IMG/VR virus record: IMGVR_UViG_3300023178_000117 | Span: 1-38,249 of that record | Source: a virus | DNA length: 38,249 nucleotides | Strand: one strand, 5' to 3' | Shown: positions 14,683 to 22,519 of the stretch, piece by piece | Position numbering within the stretch: the first letter of the stretch is position 1 | How the letters are laid out: each line of letters starts with the position of its first letter | Notes under the pieces: model-generated | What the model was told of the DNA's origin: nothing | Databases searched by the model: none | Seen by the model: only the letters and a program-made list of their open reading frames with translations | Program-made: the position numbers and the translations under genes

Positions 14683-15124
14683 AATATATTTATTTTTTAT
14701 CATTGTTTCTTTATTGGGTGGCGTAGGATATGGTGGCTATAGTTACTATCTTTGGTCACAAGAAACTATTGGCACTCTTAGAGAAAATAATGTAAAATTA
14801 AAAACAGCGGCTGAGACTCTACAAAACACTGTTGAGAAGATGGCAGCAGATGCAAAGAAAAACGAACAACTAAATAAAGATTTAACAAAGAGACTACAAC
14901 AGTCCCAAGAGCACCTTGATAAACTTAGAGGTGTGTTCGCTAAAATTGATTTGACTATGGAGGCATTAACAAATGCACAAGGACTTGAAGACCGAGTTAA
15001 CAATGCCGTTAACAAACTCATTGGACGTATCAAAGATGAAACTACCCCTCCTTCTGACCGGCCTGCTGATACTGACAGCGTGCGGGGCGAGACTACCGGA
15101 GAAGGAAGTAGTAGTAACAACTGA
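14675..15124 (+). CDS. i-spanin (Rz-like), inner-membrane spanin subunit
   Basis: The 149-residue protein has an N-terminal membrane segment (about residues 4-26, FFIIVSLLGGVGYGGYSYYL), then a periplasmic coiled coil (about 33-90) and a polar tail. This is the layout of Rz-type spanins, which join an outer-membrane partner to fuse the two membranes at lysis. A lipoprotein gene starts inside it in another frame, as in the classic Rz/Rz1 pair. No endolysin or holin is seen next to it. Confidence 0.82.
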   Translation: MAKIYLFFIIVSLLGGVGYGGYSYYLWSQETIGTLRENNVKLKTAAETLQNTVEKMAADAKKNEQLNKDLTKRLQQSQEHLDKLRGVFAKIDLTMEALTNAQGLEDRVNNAVNKLIGRIKDETTPPSDRPADTDSVRGETTGEGSSSNN

Positions 15125-15419
15125 ATACCAAGAACAAAATATTCCAATTCAAGAAAGACCTAAGGCTGTAGATTTTCCTCCGGTTGATTGGTTTGTTATT
15201 ACAGAACAGAATATGGAAGAAAAGATTGCCGAGATTAATTCTAAGACCGGCAATGTTGTTTTGTTTACTATTACGCCAAAAGGTTATGAGAACTTAGCTA
15301 TTGGGATCGCAGATCTTAGAAGGTATGTTAAGGATCAACAGGCGATTATTGCTTACTATGAAGAGGCATTAACACCAGATAAACCTAAGGAAGAAGTGAC
15401 CTCTACCGAAGAAAAATAA
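15036..15419 (+). CDS. o-spanin lipoprotein (Rz1-like) with extra C-terminal domain
   Basis: The start at ATG 15036 lies inside the i-spanin gene in another frame. MKLPLLLTGLLILTAC is a lipoprotein signal with lipobox LTAC and Cys16. The mature protein is long, about 111 residues against roughly 40 for lambda Rz1. After a Pro/Glu-rich linker (PIQERPKAVDFPPVDWFV) it has a folded part with FTITPKGYENLAIGIADLRRYVKDQQAIIAYYEE. It is overlapping at the start but runs 295 bases past the i-spanin stop. Confidence 0.82.
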   Translation: MKLPLLLTGLLILTACGARLPEKEVVVTTEYQEQNIPIQERPKAVDFPPVDWFVITEQNMEEKIAEINSKTGNVVLFTITPKGYENLAIGIADLRRYVKDQQAIIAYYEEALTPDKPKEEVTSTEEK

Positions 15420-15559
15420 AAAAAATATTTTTATTTAAATCGCATATATGGCCCGTTCCGAGGTCATAGAAATAATATATACTACTATCAATTCAATAAT
15501 CAACTATTAACGTCTATTGTACGGATAGGCGCTGTCATTTTTTGTCCAAGAGGTATAAT
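15420..15559. other. 140-base gap before nrdJ with no recognised element
   Basis: This AT-rich gap contains an A/T run just after the spanin stop and a TATAAT at 15554-15559 that touches the nrdJ start codon. A CTGTCA sits 16 bases before it, but that would give transcription inside the gene. I looked for a cobalamin-riboswitch-like segment and did not see one. There is no ORF. Confidence 0.4.
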
Positions 15560-17788
15560 ATGCTTAAAGCAGTTCCAAACTATAAAGATACCGACCTAAG
15601 AGGTCTAATGTCACAAACAAAATTTTATGAGGGGTATAGTAGATGGGACGAAGACAACGAGCGATATGAATCTTGGGAAGAATCTGTATCACGTGTAATG
15701 GATATGCATCGTGATTATTATAAAGATAAAATGACACCCGAACTAAGCCTTCTTATTGATGAAGCAGAAGCATCCTATAAATTAAAATATGCTTTGGGTG
15801 CACAACGCGCATTGCAATTTGGTGGCGATCAGTTAATGAAACATCAAATGAGAATGTATAATTGTACTTCTACATATGCCGATCGCCCACGCTTCTTCTC
15901 AGAACTATTTTATGTTCTACTATGTGGCGCTGGTGCTGGATTCTCAGTACAATATCATCATGTTGATAAACTACCAGATATTCAAGAACGTAAGAAGCAG
16001 GCTAAAGGATGGGTCGTTGAAGACTCAGTAGAGGGATGGGCCGATGCTCTTGGAGCTCTATTGTCATCTTACTTTGTGGGCGGTGGTCAGTTCCCAGAAA
16101 TGGAAGGTCGTAAAGTCTACTTCGACCTAAATAATGTACGTCCCAAAGGTGCTATGATTAGTGGTGGATTCAAAGCACCTGGACCAGAACCACTACGGAA
16201 AGCGTTAGATAAAATTGAACATCTCATTCAGTCTCGAGTCCTTAGTGGGCACAATCGTCTTCGACCTATTGATGTATATGATATTGCCATGCATGCTGCT
16301 GATGCTGTGCTTGCTGGTGGTGTTCGTCGTTCTGCAACTATCTGTCTCTTCAGTGCTGAAGATGAAGAAATGGTCTCAGCCAAAACAGGAAATTGGTTCA
16401 TTGATAATCCTCAGCGCGGCCGTAGCAATAACTCTGCTGTCATTGTTCGTTCCGAGATTACTAGAGAGCAATTCAAGTCAATTATGGGGTCCATCAAAGA
16501 GTTCGGTGAGCCCGGATTTTACTTCGTCGAAGATAGAGATTTCACCACTAACCCCTGTGTCGAAATAGGAATGTACCCACAGATTGATGGTAAGTCTGGG
16601 TGGCAGGGATGTAACCTAACAGAAATTAATGGAGGTAAATGTACATCATCAGCCGAATTCTATAAAGCATGTAGAGCAGCTGCTATTCTTGGAACATTAC
16701 AAGCAGGTTATACAAGCTTTAAGTATTTGGATAAAACAACCAAAGATATCTTCGAAAGAGAAGCATTGTTGGGTGTATCTATCACGGGATGGATGAATAA
16801 CCCGAGTATTCTTTTCGATGAAGAGTTTCAAACAAAAGGAGCTGAAATTGTTAAACAAGTTAATAAAACCGTTGCAGAGCTTATCGGAATTAATGCGGCA
16901 GCAAGAACAACGTGTGTTAAGCCTAGTGGAAACGCTTCCGTTCTACTCCAAACGGCGAGCGGTATACATGCTGAGCATTCTCCTCGTTATATCCGTCATA
17001 TACAACTAAACAAGGATACAGAGGTAGCTCAACTACTTGCTGAATCAAATCCATATATGGTTGAAGAGTCTGTGTGGTCATCTAACAATACAGACTACTG
17101 TGTCGGCTTTCCTATTATCTCACCAGAAGGTTCTCTATTCCGTGAAGAACTATATGGCACAGCACTATTGGAGAAAGTAAGACTAGTACAACAGAATTGG
17201 GTTGAGGCAGGTACAAACAAAGAATTATGTGCGGATTCTAGGGTCCGCCATAATGTATCCAATACTGTAACTGTAATGCCACACATGTGGTCTCAAGTGG
17301 AGGATTATGTATATGACAATCGCGATTCTTTTGCAGGTATATCGTTCTTGGCGGGCTCGGGTGACAAAGACTTTGCACAAGCGCCAATGACCGAAGTATT
17401 AACAGAAGACCAAATAGTTGAAAAATATGGTAAGGCGGCATTGTTTGCTTCTGGCCTTATTGTAGACACCCGCAAACAAGGATTTAGAGATCTATGGGAC
17501 GCAACCATGCAAGCTCAAATGCCAGAGGAATATCGTGGCGAGATCTCAGATCTAAACAAAGAATGGATTCGTAGATTCAAAAAATTTGCCGATAACTACT
17601 TTGAAGGTGATCTTAAAGAAACAGAGTATTGCCTTAAAGATGTATTCCTATTACATAAGTGGACTAAGATTCAACAAAACATTAGTCCTGTAGATTTTAA
17701 GACACAGCTTTCACAAAAGCGATTTACCGATATAGATACTATGGGTGCGATCGCATGTCAGGGCGGTGCATGCGAAATCACATTCTAG
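15560..17788 (+). CDS. nrdJ: Class II (adenosylcobalamin-dependent) ribonucleotide reductase
   Basis: The 742-residue protein reduces ribonucleotides to deoxyribonucleotides using coenzyme B12. Key residues are Cys102 (MYNCTST), Cys333 and Glu335 in NPCVE (thiyl-radical Cys and proton acceptor), Cys351 (GWQGCNL, likely redox partner of Cys102) and the C-terminal pair Cys733/Cys738 in CQGGAC. That pair is spaced as in the Lactobacillus monomeric enzyme. The start at ATG 15560 with AAGAGG upstream is preferred to a TTG 18 bases earlier. It needs host cobalamin. T4 itself uses class I NrdAB. No radical subunit gene is nearby or required. Confidence 0.93.
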   Translation: MLKAVPNYKDTDLRGLMSQTKFYEGYSRWDEDNERYESWEESVSRVMDMHRDYYKDKMTPELSLLIDEAEASYKLKYALGAQRALQFGGDQLMKHQMRMYNCTSTYADRPRFFSELFYVLLCGAGAGFSVQYHHVDKLPDIQERKKQAKGWVVEDSVEGWADALGALLSSYFVGGGQFPEMEGRKVYFDLNNVRPKGAMISGGFKAPGPEPLRKALDKIEHLIQSRVLSGHNRLRPIDVYDIAMHAADAVLAGGVRRSATICLFSAEDEEMVSAKTGNWFIDNPQRGRSNNSAVIVRSEITREQFKSIMGSIKEFGEPGFYFVEDRDFTTNPCVEIGMYPQIDGKSGWQGCNLTEINGGKCTSSAEFYKACRAAAILGTLQAGYTSFKYLDKTTKDIFEREALLGVSITGWMNNPSILFDEEFQTKGAEIVKQVNKTVAELIGINAAARTTCVKPSGNASVLLQTASGIHAEHSPRYIRHIQLNKDTEVAQLLAESNPYMVEESVWSSNNTDYCVGFPIISPEGSLFREELYGTALLEKVRLVQQNWVEAGTNKELCADSRVRHNVSNTVTVMPHMWSQVEDYVYDNRDSFAGISFLAGSGDKDFAQAPMTEVLTEDQIVEKYGKAALFASGLIVDTRKQGFRDLWDATMQAQMPEEYRGEISDLNKEWIRRFKKFADNYFEGDLKETEYCLKDVFLLHKWTKIQQNISPVDFKTQLSQKRFTDIDTMGAIACQGGACEITF

Positions 17789-17796
17789 GAGAGCAG

Positions 17797-17931
17797 ATGG
17801 AAAAAGAATATTGGGTAGAATGTCATGCCTGTGATGTAGAGACTCAGGTATTAGTAGTCGACGAAGATGAAATACCACAATATTGTCCTATGTGTGGATT
17901 TTCTGTTGAATACGAAGAATTAGAAGAGTAG
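17797..17931 (+). CDS. Zinc-ribbon mini-protein, 44 aa
   Basis: ATG at 17797 lies eight bases after the nrdJ stop, with GGAGAG upstream. The protein has two knuckles, CHAC (Cys9/Cys12) and CPMC (Cys30/Cys33), spaced as in a rubredoxin-like zinc ribbon, and an acidic tail. It ends right at a terminator and late promoter. It may be a regulator or adaptor; that is not shown. Confidence 0.68.
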   Translation: MEKEYWVECHACDVETQVLVVDEDEIPQYCPMCGFSVEYEELEE

Positions 17932-17968
17932 TATAAATAGTCCTGTAGAAATGCAGGACTATTTTTTT
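17932..17968 (+). terminator. Intrinsic terminator overlapping a TATAAATA late promoter
   Basis: ATAGTCCTG (17937-17945) pairs with CAGGACTAT (17954-17962) around an 8-base loop, followed by a T-tract (17962-17968). TATAAATA (17932-17939) overlaps the left arm. The element therefore can end the nrdJ unit and begin a late transcript of the GIY-YIG gene. Confidence 0.8.
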
Positions 17969-18394
17969 ATGTGGCTATACAATGATAAAGAGTTTGATGA
18001 GACGCCTGAAGAGTATCAGGGCTTTGTCTATATCATAACAGATCTTACAAATAATAAAAAATACTTAGGTAAGAAATTCTTTTGGAAACCCAAGACACTT
18101 CCCAAAACAAAAACTCGTAAGAGACGCGTTAAAACGCGCGTAGAAAGCGATTGGCGTACCTACTATGGTAGCAGTAAGGAAGTACAAGAACTAGTAGAAA
18201 ATAACGGCGTAGAGAGCTTTAAAAGAGAGATTCTAAGGTTATGTAAGACCAAAGGTGAATGCTCATACTTTGAGGCTAAATACCAATTTGACTTGGACGT
18301 ATTACTTCGCGATGATTTTTATAATGGAATTATAAGTTGTAGAATTCATAAAAATCACGTAAAGGAAATAAAAAATGAATACGAACGAGTATGA
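17969..18394 (+). CDS. GIY-YIG-type endonuclease-like protein (SegE-like)
   Basis: I prefer ATG 17969 (MWLYNDKEF, 141 aa); ATG 17951 lies inside the terminator stem. GFVYIITDLTNNKKYLGKKFF has the two half-motifs of the GIY-YIG fold (VYI and YLG). The later WRTYYGSSKEVQELVENNG, FKREILRLC and EAKYQF continue the family pattern. Such proteins are Seg-like homing endonucleases in T4-like phages, but many act only as phage nucleases. No ribosome-binding site is visible. It overlaps the thermonuclease gene. Confidence 0.75.
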   Translation: MWLYNDKEFDETPEEYQGFVYIITDLTNNKKYLGKKFFWKPKTLPKTKTRKRRVKTRVESDWRTYYGSSKEVQELVENNGVESFKREILRLCKTKGECSYFEAKYQFDLDVLLRDDFYNGIISCRIHKNHVKEIKNEYERV

Positions 18395-18845
18395 CGTAGT
18401 TCTATTAAAATGTGTAGATGGCGATACTGTAGACGTTGATATTAACTTGGGCTTTGGTGTTTGGTTAAAAGATGAACGTGTACGTATCATGGGCATTGAT
18501 ACACCCGAGAGCAGAACAAGTGATAAAGTAGAAAAGTTATTTGGCACAGCTGCTAAGAATAGACTAAAAGAATTATTAAGTGAGGGTGGCAAACTTATTA
18601 CCACTGAAGACAAAGATGGTGAAGACATGAAGGGTAAGTTCGGCCGAGTATTGGGAGATTTCTGGGTTGAACGTTATGAAGGTAAACGTGAGAAGGTTAC
18701 AGACATCATGATTGAAGAAGGCCATGCCGTAGCCTACTTTGGCGGTTCAAAGGAAGAGATCCAAATGAAGCATATGGCCAACAGAGAAAAACTGCTTAGA
18801 GAAGGTATTGTAGATAAAGCAGATTATGATAAATTAATGGGTTGA
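18375..18845 (+). CDS. Staphylococcal-nuclease-like (TNase) protein
   Basis: The 156-residue protein is a full single SNase domain. KCVDGDTVDVDINLG and RVRIMGIDTPES contain Asp15/Asp17, Arg37, Asp42, Thr43 and Glu45, lining up with the Ca and catalytic residues of staphylococcal nuclease. KFGRVLGDFWV gives Arg91, equivalent to Arg87. No signal peptide is seen, so it acts in the cytoplasm, probably on DNA. It starts inside the GIY-YIG gene with AAGGAAAT upstream. Confidence 0.88.
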   Translation: MNTNEYDVVLLKCVDGDTVDVDINLGFGVWLKDERVRIMGIDTPESRTSDKVEKLFGTAAKNRLKELLSEGGKLITTEDKDGEDMKGKFGRVLGDFWVERYEGKREKVTDIMIEEGHAVAYFGGSKEEIQMKHMANREKLLREGIVDKADYDKLMG

Positions 18846-18870
18846 CCTTTAAGGCGAACCGGTATATAAT
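18842..18870 (+). promoter_or_regulatory. Sigma-70-like promoter for RNase H gene
   Basis: TTGACC (18842-18847), 17-base spacer and TATAAT (18865-18870). The TTG overlaps the upstream stop. The 12-base TATAATAAATTA is shared with the promoter at 36147, suggesting a second promoter class for replication genes. Confidence 0.8.
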
Positions 18871-18904
18871 AAATTAACATTTGTTGCACCCAGGGAGATA
18901 TGGG

Positions 18905-19768
18905 ATGATTTTGATTGATTATAATGGTATCGCGGTTTCTAATGTAGTAACACAGAGGCTCGATATTGATGAAAATTTAGTGCGCCATATGATTCTTAAT
19001 AGTATTCGTATGTATCGTTCTAAGTATAAAAATAAGTATGGTGAGGTTGTCATCTGTTGTGATGGTTTCCAGAACTGGCGCAAAGACTATTATCCACAAT
19101 ATAAGTATAAGCGCAAAGCAGACCGTAAGAAATCCAATATTGATTGGAAAGAGTTGTTTCGTATTACCAATATGGTTCTTGAAGAAATAAAAGAAAATTT
19201 TCCATATAAGGTAGTAGAGCATGATAGATGTGAAGCAGATGATATCATTGCTGCTATTGTAGAAGATACTCAAGAGTTTGGTAAGTATGAACCAGTGATG
19301 ATTATATCTTCGGACAAAGATTTTGCTCAGCTGCAAAAGTATGATAATGTATCTCAGTATTCTCCTATCACAAAGAAAATGATTAAGGAAACACATCCAC
19401 GCAAACAATTAATGGAATTGATTCTTAAAGGTGATCAGGCGGATGGCATTCCTAATGTATTATCTAATGATGATGTATTTGTGGAAGGCATTCGTCAAAC
19501 ACCTCTTCGTAAGAAAGTTATGGAAGACATAATTGATAAATTATCAACCACCTACAAAGAGCCGTATGGTAAAGATGAAGAGTGGATGCGTAATTATATT
19601 CGTAATAAAACATTGATTGATCTTTCAGAAACACCGAAAGACATCAAAACAGAAATTATATATAATTATGATAACCAAGATAAATGGTCTAACAAAGGCA
19701 AAGTATTTCCCTACCTAATTGAAAAACAGTGTCGTCTACTAATGGATGACCTACAGGATTTTATTTGA
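18905..19768 (+). CDS. rnh: RNase H / 5'-3' exonuclease (T4 Rnh type)
   Basis: The 287-residue protein removes RNA primers and 5' flaps at the lagging strand. Metal-site motifs are present in order: Asp5 (LIDYNG), Asp53 (CDGFQNWRKDYYP), Glu110-x-Asp112-Asp113 (EADDII), Asp137/Asp139 (SSDKDFAQL) and Asp177/Asp180 (KGDQADGIPN). The size is close to the 305 residues of T4 Rnh. I chose ATG 18905 because AGGGAG lies seven bases upstream; the TTG at 18881 is unlikely. It has its own promoter and is coupled to DUF6433. Confidence 0.92.
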   Translation: MILIDYNGIAVSNVVTQRLDIDENLVRHMILNSIRMYRSKYKNKYGEVVICCDGFQNWRKDYYPQYKYKRKADRKKSNIDWKELFRITNMVLEEIKENFPYKVVEHDRCEADDIIAAIVEDTQEFGKYEPVMIISSDKDFAQLQKYDNVSQYSPITKKMIKETHPRKQLMELILKGDQADGIPNVLSNDDVFVEGIRQTPLRKKVMEDIIDKLSTTYKEPYGKDEEWMRNYIRNKTLIDLSETPKDIKTEIIYNYDNQDKWSNKGKVFPYLIEKQCRLLMDDLQDFI

Positions 19769-19769
19769 G

Positions 19770-20204
19770 ATGGTAAACAAAACTACATATTATACATTTG
19801 AAATTTTAGAAAAGATTTCTACGGCTAAAACAAAAGCCCAAAAAATTAAACTTCTCCAGGAACAAAATGATAACTGGGCTCTAAAGGATCTTCTTAGAGG
19901 TACCTTTGATGATGCAGTTCAATGGCTATTACCTCAGGGTAAAGTTCCATATGAACCAGCAACTCCAGAATCACATCCTTCAAACTGGACACAGCATAAT
20001 AAAAAACTAGCTTATTTTGTTAAGGGCGGTCAAGGTGAACGTATGAGCGTCGTTAAACGAGAAAAGATGTTTTTAGATATTCTCGAGACAGTGCACCCTC
20101 GAGATGCAGAACTTCTTGCTGGAATGATCAACAAGAAACTGCCAATTAAAGGTGTCACAAAAAAACTAGTACAGGAGGCTTATCCCGGTTTAATTTTACG
20201 TTAA
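19770..20204 (+). CDS. DUF6433-type protein, 144 aa
   Basis: ATG 19770 follows the rnh stop by one base; a farther upstream ATG inside rnh is less likely. TYYTFEILEKISTAKTKAQKIKLLQE opens the protein, then AVQWLLPQGKVPYEPATPE, KKLAYFVKGGQGE and KKLVQEAYPGLI at the end, as I remember for the DUF6433 family of T4-like marine phages, often near rnh. The role is unknown; replication is suggested only by neighbours. Confidence 0.72.
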   Translation: MVNKTTYYTFEILEKISTAKTKAQKIKLLQEQNDNWALKDLLRGTFDDAVQWLLPQGKVPYEPATPESHPSNWTQHNKKLAYFVKGGQGERMSVVKREKMFLDILETVHPRDAELLAGMINKKLPIKGVTKKLVQEAYPGLILR

Positions 20205-20220
20205 CAAATAAGGAGTACTT

Positions 20221-20370
20221 ATGAGTAGAATACAACTAGATAGATTAAGAAACGATTTACTTGAACTTACCAGTTATATGGAAAAAGTCAAACAAAGAGG
20301 TAATAAGGATCTTTTATCTAAGTTGAAACGTAAACATGATTTTTTAAAGTCTAAATTGGAAACCACTTAA
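20221..20370 (+). CDS. Small helical protein, 49 aa
   Basis: AAGGAGTACTT precedes the ATG. It encodes 49 residues forming two amphipathic helices (MSRIQLDRLRNDLLELTSYMEK and LLSKLKRKHDFLKSKLE). No Cys and no known motif are present. It sits in the replication block and may be a small protein-binding factor, which I cannot name. Its stop precedes the split ribosome-binding site of the next gene. Confidence 0.6.
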   Translation: MSRIQLDRLRNDLLELTSYMEKVKQRGNKDLLSKLKRKHDFLKSKLETT

Positions 20371-20372
20371 CT

Positions 20373-20414
20373 AGGAGGAGGGACTGGTGCCAAGCCAGTC
20401 CCTTAACACAAATG
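20373..20414 (+). promoter_or_regulatory. Split ribosome-binding site bridged by a hairpin
   Basis: AGGAGG (20373-20378) lies 33 bases before ATG 20412, too far to work normally. Between them AGGGACTGG (20379-20387) pairs with CCAGTCCCT (20395-20403) around a 7-base loop. Folding brings the site to about 8 bases from the ATG. The same device is known at the T4 gene 26-25 junction. Confidence 0.7.
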
Positions 20415-20639
20415 CCATCATACACAATGATAGATATAGAAACAAACGAAGAACATGAAATGGTTCTGTCTTTGGCAGAGCGAGAAGAATTATTGGCTAC
20501 AGGAAAGTATAAACAAAAACTTTCTACTGCCAAGTTTGTATCTGATACTACATCTACTCTTCGTAGAGCTGGATCAGAATGGAATAATATGTTAGGTAGA
20601 ATTAAAAAGAACAATCCTGGAAGCACGATTAATAATTAA
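20412..20639 (+). CDS. FmdB-like small protein without zinc cysteines
   Basis: The 75-residue protein MPSYTMIDIETNEEHEMVLSL resembles the N-terminal ribbon of FmdB-type proteins. It contains no cysteine at all, so no zinc ribbon can form. The C-terminus GSEWNNMLGRIKKNNPGSTI matches the conserved tail I recall from T4-like phage versions. Translation seems to depend on a hairpin that bridges a distant Shine-Dalgarno sequence. phoH follows with a TAAATG junction. Confidence 0.68.
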   Translation: MPSYTMIDIETNEEHEMVLSLAEREELLATGKYKQKLSTAKFVSDTTSTLRRAGSEWNNMLGRIKKNNPGSTINN

Positions 20640-21335
20640 ATGAAAAGAGTCAAGACTCAGAATAATTCCATGACGGTCAAATTGGATGATCTTCTTCAGT
20701 TTGACCCATTAACCAAAAATCAGGAAATTGCTTATAAAGCTTGGGATGAGGGAGACAATTTAGTATTAGCTGGAACTGCGGGTACTGGTAAAACATTTAT
20801 GGCGTTATATCTTGCATTAGAGGATATGCTTGATAAAGAAACCGAGTGGGATCAGGTTGTCATAATTCGATCAATGGTACCCACAAGAGATATGGGATTT
20901 CTGCCAGGAGCCAAAGAAGATAAAGAAGAAGCCTTCACTACACCCTATAGAGCTATCTGTGCTGAATTGTTTGGTGATAAATCATCATATAACAAATTGG
21001 TTACATCAAAACAAATAATGTTTGAATCTACATCATTTATTCGCGGGACAACATTTGATAATTCTATTATAATTGTAGATGAAATGCAGAACCTTAATTT
21101 TCATGAATTAGATTCTGTAATCACAAGAGTCGGAAGACACTCTAAAATAATTTTTTGCGGTGACTATAAACAAAGTGATTTTAAGTATGATGATGACAAA
21201 AACGGTATTATGAAATTTATGCAAATTGTTGAACAATTGAGAAATTTTACAGTCATTAATTTTGGATGGGAAGACATCGTAAGGTCAGACTTTGTAAGAG
21301 ATTATATTATGACAAAAGAAATGTTAGGCTACTAA
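20640..21335 (+). CDS. phoH: PhoH-family ATPase
   Basis: The 231-residue protein has Walker A GTAGTGKT (Lys51) and Walker B IIIVDEMQN (Asp147-Glu148). IIRSMVPTRDMGFLPG and IIFCGDYKQSD are further PhoH signatures. It is a P-loop ATPase related to superfamily 1 helicases, common in marine phages. Its role in infection is uncertain, and a phosphate link has not been shown for phage versions. Its ATG directly follows the upstream stop, so translation is probably coupled. Confidence 0.92.
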   Translation: MKRVKTQNNSMTVKLDDLLQFDPLTKNQEIAYKAWDEGDNLVLAGTAGTGKTFMALYLALEDMLDKETEWDQVVIIRSMVPTRDMGFLPGAKEDKEEAFTTPYRAICAELFGDKSSYNKLVTSKQIMFESTSFIRGTTFDNSIIIVDEMQNLNFHELDSVITRVGRHSKIIFCGDYKQSDFKYDDDKNGIMKFMQIVEQLRNFTVINFGWEDIVRSDFVRDYIMTKEMLGY

Positions 21336-21344
21336 GAGGAGAAC

Positions 21345-21530
21345 ATGGCTAAGTATTCAAGATTCGATCCACGCAATAAGAAACGTGGCAAGCATAAATC
21401 ACAATCGGAAAATAAAGACCTACGAATTCGAGAAGTGATAGACCGAGAAGAAAAACAATTGTTAAGTGAAGTAATATATGATGATGAACATGACTATGAT
21501 GAATACGAACCCCGATCATTGCACGGATAG
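21345..21530 (+). CDS. Hypothetical charged protein, 61 aa
   Basis: AAGAGGAGAAC precedes the ATG. It encodes 61 residues with a basic N-terminus (MAKYSRFDPRNKKRGKHK) and an acidic end (YDDEHDYDEYEPRSLHG). The bipolar charge and position after phoH are typical of small unnamed T4-like phage proteins. It overlaps the next gene. Confidence 0.62.
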   Translation: MAKYSRFDPRNKKRGKHKSQSENKDLRIREVIDREEKQLLSEVIYDDEHDYDEYEPRSLHG

Positions 21531-21759
21531 TATATTTACAATATTGAATTTGAGATCTCAATGGGAGGAAATCACTCTCGGTAATAGATCTACATATAAA
21601 TTAATTAATGAAGATAGTACTATTGATACCTTAAAATGGTTTGTCAATAGTGGATCTAAATCTAACCGCTTTCGTAAAAACTTTAAACAGGCATTATCAT
21701 TGGCTAATGATATAGTTAATTATTATGAAAACTCTAATTTATCAGGTATATGTCGGTAA
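21499..21759 (+). CDS. Small conserved phage protein, 86 aa
   Basis: The frame opens with several ATGs (21478, 21496, 21499); none has a good ribosome-binding site, and I chose 21499 (MNTNPDHCTDSIF). FTILNLRSQWEEITLGNRSTYKL and LKWFVNSGSKSNRFRKNFKQALSLAND form two helical blocks of the type seen beside replication genes in T4-like phages. Its function is unknown. The last 35 bases overlap the first glycosyltransferase gene. Confidence 0.6.
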   Translation: MNTNPDHCTDSIFTILNLRSQWEEITLGNRSTYKLINEDSTIDTLKWFVNSGSKSNRFRKNFKQALSLANDIVNYYENSNLSGICR

Positions 21760-22519
21760 GCGATCAGCTGTTCACGATCTATGTGTTAATTCTGTTAAAG
21801 ACTATTCAGAATGTATAGGTTCAGATTACATTTGCCAAACACAGCCGTTACTACGCATAAAACCAAATCCATTCACATCAAATAGATCTGAGAACTCATG
21901 GAAACAACATGGTGGGTTTTTGCCTATCTATGAGAAAGAAAATGTATTTAATTACATCTACGATTATGATAGGGTTTGTGTAATTGACAATGACATATGG
22001 ATTAGACCCGGCACTCCTAATATTTTTAATGAAATAAAAGACGAAGATATTGCGGCTCAGTTTGAAAGAGAACTACCTGCAGATCCATCCTATCGTAAAA
22101 GAATAAAGTTATATTCCGAACAGCAGTTGGAACCCCTCAAACAATACGATTGGGATTGGAATGAGAATGGTGGTAATTTCTTTAACTCTGGTGTCGTAAT
22201 ATATAATTCATCAATAAAGGATATTCTCAAGGGCCAGAAAGCAAAAGAGTTTATGGAGAGAGTTGACTTTCAGGACTTTATTGATGGTAAGGGTTTTTGG
22301 AAATGGCAGACAGATCAAATCATGTTGAACTATTGGGCCAAGAAAGAAAACCTTAAAGTAAAACATCTTGATTGGAAATGGAATGCTCTATATAATCCAT
22401 TCTTTGGTGGTGTAGATAAAGACAGAGTCAAAGAAGCCCATTTCGTCCATTTCTTTCAATCTGGTAGATTAGCACAATATGCAAGAGATACTAAAGATCT
22501 TTTAGAGTTAGTAAAATGA
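21725..22519 (+). CDS. Glycosyltransferase, GT-A fold (first of tandem pair)
   Basis: The 264-residue protein contains VIDNDIWIR, an Asp88-Asn-Asp90 DxD motif for metal and nucleotide-sugar binding. NFFNSGVVIYN, WQTDQIMLNYW and EAHFVHFFQSG follow in the order of GT8-like enzymes (acceptor site, Asp and final His). It starts inside the upstream gene. MKTLIYQVYVGKRS is identical to the start of the next gene, showing tandem duplication. The sugar and acceptor are unknown. No signal peptide is seen, so it acts in the cytoplasm. Confidence 0.8.
   Translation: MKTLIYQVYVGKRSAVHDLCVNSVKDYSECIGSDYICQTQPLLRIKPNPFTSNRSENSWKQHGGFLPIYEKENVFNYIYDYDRVCVIDNDIWIRPGTPNIFNEIKDEDIAAQFERELPADPSYRKRIKLYSEQQLEPLKQYDWDWNENGGNFFNSGVVIYNSSIKDILKGQKAKEFMERVDFQDFIDGKGFWKWQTDQIMLNYWAKKENLKVKHLDWKWNALYNPFFGGVDKDRVKEAHFVHFFQSGRLAQYARDTKDLLELVK

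Noticed and set aside
14746-15147. 133-aa open frame on the - strand over the spanins
   Set aside because: Both other frames of this region carry convincing spanin genes. The antisense frame is Ser/Leu/Val-rich noise.
15420-15559. Cobalamin riboswitch before nrdJ
   Set aside because: No cobalamin-riboswitch-like conserved segment is visible in the gap, which is AT-rich without long stems.
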